NCBI GenBank assembly: GCA_020205615.1
Contig: CM035164.1
Location: 119,165,363-119,229,362 of the forward strand
From: Panax quinquefolius
Taxonomy: Eukaryota; Streptophyta; Magnoliopsida; Apiales; Araliaceae
Reading direction: 5' to 3'
DNA: 64,000 nt
The notes under the pieces were generated by a model. That model was not told the DNA's origin. It worked only from the letters and a program-made list of their open reading frames with translations, and made no database searches. Position numbers and translations under genes: made by a program. Shown piece by piece: positions 20,933 through 33,452 of the stretch (its first letter is position 1; the number at the start of each line of letters is the position of its first letter).

Positions 20933-23467
20933 TGTAAGACCCCAACTTTTATAAATAAAGATGAATTTTTTATAAATATTATTTTTGAATATTATGGAGT
21001 AAATTTGATATAATGTTATAGTTGTGGGTAATATTTATAAATTTTGCAAAGTAAGCAAGTTGTTATAAAATATTCGTTTGGTCGGGGAATATTCTTTTTG
21101 TCGGGGAATATTCGTACGACGGCACAATCATTGGTGGACCCCACAACAGAATTATTGTCGGATTGAGAAAATGACAAAAATACTTTACGAAAATAACGGC
21201 GGAGGTGTTACCGTTAAAACTGTTGAACTACCCGGTAGTAAAAGTACGAGAATCGTGTGGAGTTAGTAGTAGCACTGCGGTATTAATTATTGATGCTTAC
21301 GTGAGAAAGTCACTCATTTATACTCAATTATTACTACGATAATTCTTTGATCATATCTCTTATATTATTGATTCAATTATTGTCACAAGATCATATCAGA
21401 TAATATGTTATATTATTAAATCAATAATTGAGATGACAAGTTATAAATGATTAATAATTATTGAAAAATTAAATATGTGTTGATTAAAAATAAAATGATT
21501 TGTGGTAATATTTATTCAATCCTTGATGTATATAAAGAGTCTATTATGAGACGTTTGTGGTAAGTTTGGTTATGTTATGGGGGGCCCATATGTCATCTAA
21601 GATTCTCTTCGTTAATAGTAATTACCTTCGTCAATAGTAATTACCTTCGTCAATAGTAATTATCTTCGTCAATAGTAATTACCTTCGTCAATAGTAATTA
21701 CCTTCGTCAATAGTAATTACCTTTACCAGACGTCAAACCACTTGCTGTTTCATATTACAAGCGTCGAACCAATTATCGTTTCACATTACAGGCGTCAAAC
21801 CACTTGGTGTTTCACATTACAGGCGTCAAACCACTTTTCTTTTCACATCACCGGTCATTGAGCCACTTGCCTTTTTTCACATTTCAAGTGCTAAGCTAGA
21901 AATCTTCTATAAATAGAGGCCTAGTGCTTCATTATTTTTCACTTAATTCATTCAAGCTATAGAGAGAGAAAGTATAGAGAGAATAAGAGAAAGAAGAAGA
22001 GTATACATTACTACTACTTCTGCGAAGATTCAATCTCCTACTAATGTAAGGGGTGTTATTCTTTCTTATTCATGAAGAGAAGAAGTTATTCCATTGTTAT
22101 TATTTGCTTATTATTACATTGGAATAACTTTGTATCAAGTTTACCCTATACTTGGTGACATTCTTCTATTATTACATTGGAACATCATGTATCATGTGTT
22201 TTACAATAGGACTTGGTTAAAATCTTTATTATTATTCATTGGAACATCCACATCTATGTGTTTTACACCGGACTGGTTCCGTCTTTATTATTCTGTTGGA
22301 ACATCCGCTTAATTGCAAATTTTGCCTAACCCGGTTACATTATTATTATTTCATTTGAATAACACATACATCATGCAAGCACCGCATACATGGTGATTTC
22401 TTTTGTTATTCTATTCTTTATTATACTCGGTTGGTTAAAGTTTTGACTTCTATACTCCATGAAATTAGTAGAATATCCTTGATATTTGTGCTTCATCCGA
22501 AGATCTTTTCATGGAAATATTCTTCCGATCATTCTTGAATTTTACTCTACAAAGCAAAGATCATGTTGACAATTTGGACATTATTAGTTCTGGATAAATT
22601 AATTCTTGAACTTGTTTTATTGAATTCTTATATCATTGTCATCATCCTCATGTTTATATTATGTTGAAAGTCATCGTGGCATGTAGTGCATAGATGGACT
22701 TGGTATAATTTTGACCAAGAATTATTCGGTGTAATCATGACCGTAATGTTACAAATGATGTGGTAAAAGTTATCATTGTCCGTAGTGCATTGATGGACGG
22801 GTTGTTGGCATGATCATGACTATTAATGAATACACAAATGTCTTTGGTTGTAGAAGTATGGATAATTTGTGGTCGTGATACTAAAGAATATCCTGGCCGT
22901 AGTAGTGCGGGGTGATTCGATGATGTGGATTATTTATTAAGTTGAGTCACGTGATAAAAGTCATGAAAAACCTTTTAAATCATAAAAGTTAGTAGATTTT
23001 ATTCTCTACCCGACTCTTTTAATGGATTTCTTGTTCTACCGCTAGCTTAAACTTGATGTTGTTATATTTTATCGGTTTAACAACTTTGTTGAAGGCTAAC
23101 AATAATTTATTCTACATTATCTTAGTCATAATATTTCTTCTTTGGGCTAGTTGAGCTCACCCTTTTTTCTTTATTCTCTTGTGAAATGAGAACATAGCAT
23201 GGACTAGTCTGGGAAGCGGAGTGACGGTCCGAAGGATAGCATTAGTAGTCCCTCACTATACGTGAAATAGTGTGTTAATAATTGTAATGAGGACTCCTTT
23301 TGAGTTTGTATAATCTCTAGTAGACAATAATTGTATTCAAACTCACGAGTTATGTTTTGTCATATTGTATACCTACGTAGTTGTATTAGTAAGTTGTATT
23401 TGAATTTTGTACCATGTATCTAACGACCCAAGATGGGTGATGTATACCTAATTTTGGGGGCGTCACA
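20933..23467 (+). repeat. 3' LTR of Tekay-1
   Basis: 2535 bp, TGTAAGACCCC...GGGGGCGTCACA, directly after the polypurine tract. It is 46 bp shorter than the 5' LTR. The 19-bp repeat is again present (about 21606-21722), and the TATA box is at 21908. Confidence 0.92.
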
Positions 23468-23512
23468 GGAGATATGTCTTTTCAGGAATCCTAAAAGCTT
23501 CGGATGATATCT

Positions 23513-25702
23513 TTAAGCTTCCTTATTTCCCTCGCTATCCGAAGAGTCGAGGAGAGCCGGGTTTACTTTGGCCACTACAAGTTTGGCTTTGTATTTACTT
23601 CGGCAGACCTTGTATCCTTCAGAGTACATGTGGACAACTTCATTGTTCAGCTCGGTGGACTTCCTATAATTTGCTTCAATCTCCTTGCGAAGCTGATCAG
23701 TTAGTGGTGGGCCCAAATCCCTAATAGTCCGGAGTTCTCGAAGTTCCTCTTCAAACTTTTGATGATGGGCCATTTGCTCTGCATCTTTAGCTTGGTTATC
23801 TTTATTTTTCCTCGACAGAACTGAGTTGGATTGGGCCAGATCTTCGATTTTCTTCGCCAAAATTTCGTTTTTCTTCAGAAAATCGATATTTATATCAGTG
23901 ATGACTTGATGTGTGGCCCGGGACATCTTCAAATCTTCTTTGGTTTGGGCAAGGTCTTTCTGAAGGCATTCTTTATCGTGAAGAGCAACTTTAAGATTAC
24001 TTCTATCTTTCGCCAAAGCAGACTTAAGCAGGGTATTCTCTCTTCGAGTGACTTCCTCTTCGGCTTCGACATCTTTATATTTGGGACGGAGGCGTCTGAA
24101 GACAGCGTTTGCCTGCAAATGATCAATGTTAGCCAAACAGTTCAAAATTAATGGGTCGGGATGTAAATAGATAAGTTAAGCTTACTCTAGCTTGGTACTT
24201 CATTCCCTCGTCGATTAGGTCCATGATGGGTCATTATCGAACCGATGATCATCGTCGTGGTCAGACGACGAAGGAGTTGTAAATTTGAAATGGGAAATTC
24301 TCTTGATTCTAGCTGCAGAGAGTGGGGATTAGGGGCTTTCGGGCTGAAGTTCGAGGAGGTTGGTTTTTTCTTTTGAAAGCAAGTTTGGGTGATCGCTCCA
24401 CTTGTTCTTTGGGCTCTTCGTCAGAAACAACGATTTCAACCGGGGTGATTGGCGGAGGATCGGTTTCTGTTAAAGGTACTTGTGGTTCTTCGGAGGCCGG
24501 AGAATTTGCTTGGGTTTTCCTCTTTTTGGCGCGAAGGATTCGGGTCCGTTCGTCAGAAGGCATATCGAGGAGGCACTCAGTGTGATTTTGTGTGGGGGTG
24601 TGTTTGGGTTTTTGGCCAGCTTGCTTTCTTCGGTGAGGTTGGCTTGTCCCTTCAGTAGGAGTTGATTCGGTGGCTTGAAGCTCTTCAGTTGGTACTTCGG
24701 CAGAGGTCGACGAAGATGTACCCGAAAGGAATCTGTCTAGATCCCTTCGGTCAATCGACGTCGGTTCGATCAGAGTTACTACGAAAGATGAAGAATAATT
24801 ATTTAGAATAACTACTGATGGAAATTGGGAGTTAAACAATAAAGTGGATTCAAGACTTACAGTTATGGTCGTACAACCATGCTTGTTTACTCAGAAGTCC
24901 GATGCTCCATTCCTTAATGTGAATCTTCTCTAGAAGGCTCGTCATTTCTCTCACTCATTCCGTTGAAATATTTCCGAAGTTTGTAGAGATACGATCGGAA
25001 GTGGTCCAGACAAGTATGGAGGAGACGTCGGGTCCTTTGACAAAAAACCACTCCTTATGCCATCCTTGGTTGCTCGAAGGAGTGCCCATTAGTGGTCGCT
25101 TCTCGAACTTGGCATTAGGTTTGGGAGATTGTCTGCTCAACATCTTGAAACCTCGTTCCCGAGATTTACCAGCTATAAAGAGGGTAAAGAAGAAATCGAC
25201 AGTAGATGGAATCCCTTGTTCGTGGAAGAAGGCGATAAATGCCAGGATGTGGATATAGGAGTTCGACACTAACTGGGTGAATCCCACGCCTACGAACCCT
25301 AATAGAATCTTGTGAAGGCATGGAGAGGTAAGCGAACTCCCTTTTCGAGAAGGGTCACTTTAAGGCATGGCGGTGCGACCTTGGTCATTGGTACATTCGT
25401 TAGTTGGGAGGCTGGAGCCCTTACCGTACGGGTGTCCGAAATATGGTATGGTCCGAAGGTTACCCAACTCAATCTCATGATGATAGAGAAGGAGTGTTGG
25501 CATGGGGAAGTATTCTTCACTCTTAAAGAATTTCGAAGGATTGGGAATAGTTTTAGTGGTTGATCTCGATTTGTGAGTATCAACATGATTTGGGATTTAA
25601 ACTCGAGCCTCTTTGTTCTTTGCTAGGGCTCGGATTGGGAAGAACAGTGGTAATGGGGGTTATGCGAAGTAGGGAACTTTGATTAGTATTCTGAGAAGCC
25701 AT
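23513..25702 (-). pseudogene. antisense multi-exon gene in Tat-2 (gypsy-type 'Transposase_28'-like N-terminus, coiled-coil C-terminus)
   Basis: It runs against the direction of Tat-2. An ATG at 25702 is a plausible start. The first exon (to about 24861) contains PLHAFTRF and GTPSSNQGWHKEWFFV, resembling the plant 'putative gypsy type transposon' domain (PF04195) found in antisense ORFs of Tat elements. Two plant-like introns are visible: donor GTAAGT at 24860 with acceptor CGTAG ending at 24779 (82 nt), and donor GTAAGC at 24185 with acceptor TTTGCAG ending at 24113 (73 nt). Exon 2 is proline/serine-rich and basic; exon 3 is a long coiled coil ending LDSSDSEGNKEA. A frameshift near 25290 and one in the first 120 nt break it. 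Function is unknown. Confidence 0.75.
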
Positions 25703-26057
25703 GGTTAATTAGTTGCAAGGAGAAATTTGGAGAAGAAAAGAAGCAATGAATATCCGAATTTCAAATTGAGTTGGTAAAACTATCAGATTTGGGAGAAAAC
25801 GGCTTTTATACTAGAGTTCTCTTCAACTTTTCATAAGGTTCAAGGGCGGCTCATTTAATGCCAGCAGTGATTGTGAATTTGAAGAGGTAGCATGCATTTT
25901 TGGTCTTCATTGTTAACTGAAGTGGGCTTCTCTATTGGGCCTCGGTAAGTTTTATCTTGGGCCTTTGATTGATCTCATTATAATTCCTTTTATTCTGAAC
26001 CGATTCCACTTATACTCTTTCATTAAACCTCCTGTTTATTAAAAGACTGGGGGACAA
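25703..26057. other. Tat-2 region between antisense gene and 3' LTR
   Basis: About 350 bp without ORF; it should contain the promoter of the antisense gene. It ends in AAAGACTGGGGGACAA, the polypurine tract that primes plus-strand cDNA. Confidence 0.6.
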
Positions 26058-26584
26058 TGTTGGGCCATAATACTTTAGACATGTTGGGTAGGTCTTGAAA
26101 GTAGTGGTAGGTTCATCGGAGCCCACCGGTCAGAGTGGGTAATATCTTTATTTTGGGCCTATGGAATATTGAAATTTGGAAGCGTTAGGCCGATCTACTA
26201 GATGAGTATGGTTCCACTTGGGCTTTGATTAGTGTAGATTGGGGATAGAACTTTGTTGTCATCTCGCATTCATTTAATGAGGATCGACGAGGGCTTAGTC
26301 GTAAAGGTGTGGGCCGGGGAAGTCGATTGCATCTGAGACAAACCGGACTTTGGAGTATATGTTAGAAGGATCACACACAATCTAAAGGTAACTAATTCAT
26401 TATTATCTCTCAAGCACTAGACAATATTTTCCTCCATTATTAACCCTCATGATCGCCGACATCGACCCTCACGGAAGTTATCCCCGACGGTCGTTCGTCA
26501 AGTTTTAGTGTTGACATTGAATATGCGGGGATATCAGACGACGTCTTGGTGATTGGGACGTGGAGAAAGATCTTGACGTTAACA
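26058..26584 (+). repeat. 3' LTR of Tat-2
   Basis: 527 bp, aligned with 11238-11776 end to end, directly downstream of the polypurine tract, ending GACGTTAACA. Followed by ACCGA. Confidence 0.88.
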
Positions 26585-27028
26585 ACCGATTTATTGGATT
26601 AAACGGTTGAACCACTGGGTCACTAAGTATTCAACTATCGGGCCGGTCCGGTTTAACAACTATGGCAACAAGTCGGTGAATTGGCAGGTGGAGTGTGGAA
26701 AATGAGGAGAGAGAAAATGAATGGGTGAATTTTGGCACAATATCCAAGGAAGCATTGGGTTCAGAAGAGTCCAAATTCCTTTAAATTCTGACACGTGGGC
26801 GGCTTATACTATAATCATTTTGTCTCTCCTTTTGTTCAGACTTCACACGTTCATAAACAATTTTTATTTTTACAAGTACGTGGTCACAATCATCAACATT
26901 CTTGGTATTTTATAGTATTTGGAATCTTGGAAATGTGAAGAAATAAAATAAATTATCTTAAATACTCATGCCAATATTTATTTTTTATGATTAAATTTTG
27001 GTAAAAAGAGAGGTGACGTTATTTTATG

Positions 27029-27068
<40 letters not shown>

Positions 27069-27603
27069 TAGATGTGTCACGTGCCTCCGGCACTGTATGG
27101 ACGATAAGATTTATCCCAAATTTTAGACGGTTAAAATGATTTATTGAGTGAACGGAAAATTCAAAATTATTTGTATCTTATTACAAATATATATATAAAG
27201 CCTACTAGCTATAAAAATGGAATCTACCCATGCGAAAATTGTGGACAAAATACAGTAGAGCTGAACCAGTCGTGTTGGAGTTCTTTAAGTAGCTGAGTCA
27301 ACCACACCTGAAAAAATTAGCAAAACACTTGAGATTCACCCAGGGATGTTTTCTCTAAGCGGACCTTCCTATGCCTAAATCAATATCAACATAGAGAGAT
27401 AAGACTCAAGGTTAAGATTGTGCGTGCGTCTCTTGATGGGTGAACCAATGGAGGTTAAGATTGTGGAGTATCCTCCAAGAAATGAGACTCAGTAGTAGAC
27501 TTGGCAAAGATGGCCCTGAGCTCATGGTAGGACCATGACCTCTTCGTCAAAAAAAGGGCTTTGGTAGTAGTTTTTTAACTTCGATTAAAACCCGGGCCTT
27601 TTT
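26585..27603. other. spacer between Tat-2 and CACTA element
   Basis: No gene recognised. It begins with GGTTGAACCACTGGGTC-type repeat sequence, has an (AT)n microsatellite at about 27031-27066, and a stretch near 27105-27190 (GATTTATCCCAAATTTTAGA, GAGTGAACGGAAAATTCAAA) that reappears in reverse at about 48310-48400. Confidence 0.45.
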
Positions 27604-27719
27604 CACTATAAAAAAATATGTCATTGGTGACGGCCACATTAGCGACGGCTAGAATACCGTCGAGAATACTGTCATTAGCGACGACCACACCGTCGCCAAA
27701 GGTGTCCGTCGATAATGAC

Positions 27720-29369
27720 TATTCCCGAGTCTAATTTGGTGGGAAACTTTTCGTGGGCGTGGAGGAAAAGTCGTGGGATGACTTCTTGGTCGTTAGTCTA
27801 GTTGCTAATGGGTCATAAAATGATTTGCATGTTATGAGCTGACGGCTATATGTCGTCGAGAATGAGACTTGATTTAAAGCCCCAGGCTCACGCGAAACGA
27901 CTACTTCTTTTCCTTTCCTCCCATTTTCGATTTTCCTCAATCCTACACCCTTCCTCCCGTGACGTCTTCCCTCCACTAGCCTCCGGCCACCCTCCTGCCA
28001 GCCTCCTGCCACCCTCGCCACCCTCCTGATACCCCCAGCAAAACGCCGACCCCTTTGCCATAACTTCCGGCGACCTTAGCTCCTCTTCCTGCCATACCTC
28101 CGGCGACGACCCTCCCCCTCTCCTTCCGGTCAGCTCCTTCTCTTTAATTACTCCTAATTTCCCACAACTTGCAATATATAGGTATATATGATTTCGTTAT
28201 TAATTCTTATTTAATTTTAAAATTGTTGGAATTAATTATGTTAGTTGCAATATTTGTACTATTAATAACTAATATTCTTATTAATTTTGTTGGAATTAAT
28301 TATGTTACTTGCAATATTTGTACTATTAGTTTTATTTGATGGGATATATATTGATATGTTAATTGTGTTAGTAGCTCTCATTGTTAATTGTTTAATGCTC
28401 TAATGTTAATTGTTAAATTACGTGTTAGTAGCTAATCTCATTGTTAAATTTTTCTATGGGATTATGTTGTTTCTATGTGGAACTTAAAATTCAGTAAATA
28501 TCTGATATGATATATATGATGTATATAAAAGCACATGGCATGCTATGAGATGTATGTTATATATGTAGATGCATTGCATAAGATTTATGATGCATATCAT
28601 AAGGAACATAATTAATGCTTGATAAAATACAAGTTTGTATGCTACGAGTTAAGCATGAAATGTGAGAACTATTAAACTTGTTGGGTCGTCATGCTCATGC
28701 TTGCAAATAATTTTATTTACATATATATGAAGATAAGCTTTCTCACTTTCATGGTGATAAAGACTTGAGGCGCGCAGGTTTAAAAGAAAGCTTTTAATTG
28801 TTTTATTTAATTGAATTTATATTAGACACTGATGACAATTTTCAATGTACATAAACTAAGTCATATAGTTTTACAAATGACGAGCCATGATGTACGATTT
28901 ACAATGACGATTTACAATATTCATATAGTTTAGGAAGCTTAGAAACCCGCTTTGAGATTCACTTAGTAGAGTGAATCTCAAATAGTTCCCATTTTGGGAC
29001 TATTCTTGTATGTTTCAATCTCACTTAGATTAGTGTTATTCTATACGAAGCACGCGTCTTTTATATTTTTGAATTTTTGGTCAAGATATGTCTCTTGATG
29101 TTCTTGGTGCATATTTAGACTACGATATGTTAGTCTATTTCGTGTACTTGAAGACCATGGGGAGGTCTTCACCGAAATTTCGAAAAATATAAAGATGTGT
29201 TCAAGTTGTTGGCATCGATGTGAGGTGACACATCCCGGAATGGGATAAGCCCTGACTTGCGTTAGAGTGGGAGATGAAGTTAGAAACGAATAAGCTTGCA
29301 TATACATTAACTTGGAGACTTGATTGTGTTTGTCTAACTTTCCATATATATAGCAGACAGTTGTTCGAG
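27720..29369 (+). other. 5' non-coding part of the CACTA element
   Basis: It includes a C-rich stretch at 27900-28140 (repeated CCTCCTGCCA/CCACCCTC phrases) and AT-rich sequence to 29369, with a 50-bp duplication around TTGTTGGAATTAATTATGTTA (28222 and 28285). It probably holds promoter and leader of the transposase; the TATATATAG near 29344 is a candidate TATA box. No ORF is credible. Confidence 0.5.
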
Positions 29370-32300
29370 ATGTCTATTGATCGAAGTTGGATGGAACGTA
29401 GGGTAGCCAAATGATAGGAGTGGGCTTAGCTCGAGTATCGTAGTGGGGTTGAACAGTTTCTTAACTTCGCGTTTGAAAGCAAGTCGTGGCGATGAGATCG
29501 AGATGTCCTTGTAAGAGGTGTGTGAATGAAGTGTGGAAGGAAAGGAGTGATGTCATATGCAACTTATTTGCGTATGGGTTCAAGCGGGGTTATCTGAAAT
29601 GGATTTATCATGGGAAACCGGGTTGGATGAACATGAATCGAACCAGGAATCCGGAGGTGACAAAACCTTTGATTTGTATACTAACATGATAGTCAAGAAG
29701 GCTGCTTTGGTTCATACTTCCAAGTGGAATATGAGCGAGGGGATGGCGAAGCGTCGAAAGCAAGAGCCGAATGATGGGGCTAAGGGTTTTATGAGTTATT
29801 GCATGAAGTAAATGACGCTAATTGTATGTAATGGGCACGAAAAAGCAATGCCATCTTATCTACCGTGACTAAGTTTTTACACTTCAAGAACGAGCATGGT
29901 ATGTAGCGAGAGAGGTTTTAATGAACTATTAAGCATTGTGAAGGAGTGCTTACTGCGCAGCAATAATTTACCGGAGTAATATTGATGATGAAGAAAATGG
30001 TCAAAAGGCTCAATCTAGGGTATGAGAAGATTGATGCTTGTGAGAATGACCGTATGTTGTATTACGGTGATGTCAATAAAGATAAGAGGTCATGTGATAT
30101 TTGTGGTACAAGTAGACATCGTGAACAAAGACAAGAAAAAGGGAAAAGACGTCTTAGAGAAAGATCTTACGTTACTTTCCTATTGCCCCGAGGCTTCAAC
30201 GGTTGTTGTTCATGACAACACATACCGCCGAGGATATGAGGTGGCACTTTACACGAGACATAGTCGAAGGTCAACTAACGCACCCGGAAAATGGGCTTGA
30301 ATGGAAAAATTTTGATAATAAGCACCCCTCGTTTGCTGAAGAGGTTCGCAATGTTAGGCTTGGACTTGCTACGGATGGGTTTAATCCGGTTTAACTGCCT
30401 TACACAAAGCCCTACTCAACTTGGCCGGTGATTATTGTGGTGTATAACCTCCGCCTTCGATGTGCATGAAAGATCCCTACATGTTTATGCATTTATCGAT
30501 TAGGGTGATAAGAGTCCGAGTAAAGACATCAATGTATACCTCGTGTCGTTAGTTGATGAGTTGAAGATCTTTGTGGGGAAAAGGGGTTCAAACTTATGAT
30601 GTATCTCTTAAGCAGAACTTTGACATGAGGGCAGCTTTACTGTGGACAATAAATGACTTCCCGGTGTTAGGAATGATCAGTGGATGGTCGACTCACGAGG
30701 GCTTGTCATGTCCCGTGTGCATGGGGTCAGTTAAAGCTATGCGGCTCAAACATGGGGGGAAAATGAGTTTCTTTGCAACATCCAGACAGTTTTTGCCGAT
30801 TGAACATCGTTATCGACTGATGAGTAGACAATTCAATCGAAAAACAGAGAAACGTCAAGTATCTGGCCGTCTTTCTGGGTCAGCAGTGTTGAGTTGGATT
30901 AGTCGTTTGAAGTTTCCACCTCCAGGGAAGAATCACAAATTGGAGCGAGCTTATGGTTACAGCAAGGTTCACAACTGGACACACAGATCCATGTTCTTTG
31001 ACCTACCTTATTGGGCTACACTCTGCATCCTGTTTAGATCCGATGCATACTGAGAAGAACATATTTAATAACATTTTTTATACAGTCCTAGATGCTAGTG
31101 GTAGAACAAAGGACAACAACAAGTAGAGACTTGATTTGGTAGAAATGAACATTAGGGAAGATCTGTGGTTGTATCAAGAGGGTAGTAAGACGGTAATGCC
31201 TAAAGCTGAATATACTTTGACCAGGGAACCGTTGATATTGATATGTAATTGGATTAGTGGACTGAAGCTCCCAGATGGATATTCTTGAATATAGCAAGGT
31301 GTTGTAAAGTCGAAGAATTTGAAGTTTGGGGTCTCAAAAGTCGTGATTATCACGTATTCATGCGAAGTTGATCCCGTGGCATTTATCGACTTATTCTCAA
31401 AGCGTGTGGTTGAAGCAACCTTGTGAGCTTTCTAATTTCTTGAGAGATCTATGCTTCTTGAGCTTTAGCTCAAAGACATAGATAAAATGGAGATGCAGAT
31501 AGTGAAAATAATGTGCAAGTTAGAAATGATCTTCCCTCCATCATTTTTTGATTCAATGGAGCATTTGCCTATTCACTTGCCATACGAAGCTAAGTTTGGC
31601 CGTCCCGTGCAATAGAGATGGATGTATCCATTCGAGAGGTAATGACATTAATATTTTTAATACGGTAAAATGTTTATTCTTTTTTCCTAATCTATATATC
31701 ACATAGGTATATGCGACGTCTAAAGCAAAAGGTGAAGAATAGAGCCCGTGTAGAGGGGTCAATTGCTGAAAGGTATGTTATGGAGGAACTTGTTAATTTC
31801 TGCTCGTTGTACTTTGAGCCGGATGTTCAGACGAAGCACAATCGCTACGTCGTAATCAGTCGTCACAAGACGAGGAAAATGGGGAATTAACGGCATTTAG
31901 TCATCCTGTGACGCCCATTCGACGCAGAAAAAAAGCGATTCTCGACCGATAGGGAGTATCATTTGCCACATTGTATGCACTTGTCAACATGAATGAAGTA
32001 GCGTCATACATTAAGTAAGTAGTCATAACTATATATGTCTGGTGTAACTGTGTCAATTTCCTTTACAAAAAAATTGAGTATATAACTGTGTTGCAGTCAA
32101 TATGATGTTGAAGTACGTGAAGCGAATCCAAGTATATCGGATGGGGATTTGCAAAATTTGAGAAATGGAGAATTTGTGCAATGGTTTAAAGACCATATAA
32201 GTCTAACCTTTACAAGTTCAATAAATCTACCATCATAGATTTATTCTTATGGCTTAATTAACTTTAGAATATGTTGTGTTAATGTACATTAGGTCCTCAC

Positions 32301-33027
32301 AGATGAGTTAGCTGACAATTGGTTAAAGCTTATAGCCGACGGCCCTGAAAGATCTGTAGATACTTATACATGTTGCATTGTCAACGGTTACAGATTTAAA
32401 TGTTGTGATATTGGGGATCTAAACCTCACGATTACGTGTGTTGTGGTGAAAGGTAGCTGCTACGATAACATTTGGGATGACTGGTATGGACGATTGCTAG
32501 AAGTTATCGTTCTCAAATATTGGGGTCATAAAGAATTAGTTTGCTTCAATTGTCATTGTTTTAATGTTGAGAATGGAGTTAAAGTAGATAAAAAATTAGG
32601 ACGGGTGACTGTTAACGTTAAGTCAAAACTAAGACTGATGACTGGTATGGACGAGCCGTTTATTTTAGCAAGTCAAGCAACACAGGTGTACTATGCGCGG
32701 AGTGTTAAGACTCCTGCAAGCCCATGGCATGCTGTTATAACCACCAAAACCCGTGGTTTTCAAGGCAGAGCTCCTCGTCCAGACGATGAACCTTTACAAT
32801 TCGAGTCTACTAGTGTGACACCTGCTGATGTGACAATTATTAGTGAGTCTAGTGAAGAAGAGGATGATGTTGTCGCTGTCGAAAGTGAAGACGATGTTGT
32901 TGAGGAGGTAGATATAATTGAAGAAATCGTTGAGGATGACGAAGATGGTGATGATAATGATAGTGAAGATCTACTGCTCGAAGATGACGATTCTGATATT
33001 GATGGCTTTGATGATATAAATGATTAG
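29370..33027 (+). pseudogene. CACTA transposase (TNP2 type with DUF4218 and DUF4216 domains)
   Basis: The ATG at 29370 begins MSIDRSWM, a standard start. Domains in order: transposase-associated domain (EQFLNFAFES, RCPCKRCVNE, YGFKRGYLKWIYHG) to about 29640; TNP2 domain (GYEKIDACEN, CDICGTSRH, HTAEDMRWHFT, LGLATDGFNPV, LLWTINDFPVLGMISGWST) to about 31060; DUF4218 (KLEMIFPPSFFDSMEHLP, RWMYPFER, ARVEGSIAERYVMEE) about 31270-31880; DUF4216 (NGEFVQWFKDH, YTCCIVNGYRF, ELVCFNCHCFNV, EPFILASQATQV) to 32770; an acidic C-terminal tail. Introns appear at 31639-31706, about 32012-32097 and 32200-32292. Stops (for example 31612-31614) and several frameshifts inactivate it. Confidence 0.88.
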
Positions 33028-33452
33028 GAGTATGTACTCTTTATGTCCTTTTAGTTATATTCAAATGTAATAGTTGTATCTACATGTTGTATTCAAATGG
33101 CATCGTTGTTTCCTTTTAGTTATATCTGCATATTGTATCCCTTTAGTTGTATGTGCATGATGATTCTGATATTTGTGTTTGTATCCTTTTAGTTGTATCC
33201 GCATATTATCTTCTTGATGATGATTTGATGATATATATCTGAGATATGGTGCGCGTACACCACACGGTGATGATGGTGGACGTCTTTGGTAGTTAAGCCG
33301 TGGGGGTAGTGGAGGTAATCTTTGGTGATGATCAGGCTGGATCATCAGGTATAATTACAAGTTTTGTTGTTATACATCTTATTGTTTTTAATTTTGTATA
33401 ATATTGACATTATATTCGAGAATATAAATATTGTTGTATTTCACTACATAGG
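33028..33452. other. inter-gene region of the CACTA element
   Basis: AT-rich and T-rich sequence with repeated CCTTTTAGTTRTAT phrases (33049, 33110, 33141, 33184). A possible short exon (33236-33350) precedes an intron ending in ACATAG at about 33452. Confidence 0.4.

Larger units (their letters stand above)
14592..23467 (+). mobile_element. Tekay-type chromovirus Tekay-1, nested in Tat-2
   Basis: 8876 bp flanked by the perfect 5-bp duplication GGAGA (14587-14591 and 23468-23472). It has very long LTRs (14592-17172 and 20933-23467) starting TGTAAGACCCC and ending GGGGGCGTCACA, a PBS complementary to initiator Met-tRNA (TGGTATCAGAGC, 17175-17186) and a polypurine tract AGAAGGGGAGGT at 20921-20932. 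Gag has two zinc knuckles and pol ends in a chromodomain, which with the long LTRs fits the Tekay/Del clade. The reverse transcriptase core is deleted. Confidence 0.92.
11238..26584 (+). mobile_element. Tat-lineage retrotransposon Tat-2, internally deleted and split by Tekay-1
   Basis: It has a 5' LTR at 11238-11776 and a 3' LTR at 26058-26584, both TGTTGGGCCATAATAC...TTAACA. Between them, after removing the nested Tekay-1 (14592-23467), lie PBS, gag with a minisatellite, scraps of RT, RNase H and integrase, a 104-bp repeat array, an antisense gene, and a polypurine run (GACTGGGGGACAA) before the 3' LTR. Without the insert the element is about 6.5 kb. Flanking pentamers are ACCAG and ACCGA, an imperfect duplication. 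It encodes no complete pol and must be non-autonomous. Confidence 0.88.

Noticed and set aside
27731..28021. Minus-strand glycine/arginine-rich ORF near the CACTA 5' end
   Set aside because: It is the complement of a C-rich leader tract and lies opposite the transposase gene direction; no homology.
32443..33027. Separate acidic nuclear protein gene
   Set aside because: The N-terminal 110 residues are the DUF4216 domain of the CACTA transposase and upstream sequence continues it through an intron, so it is part of that gene.
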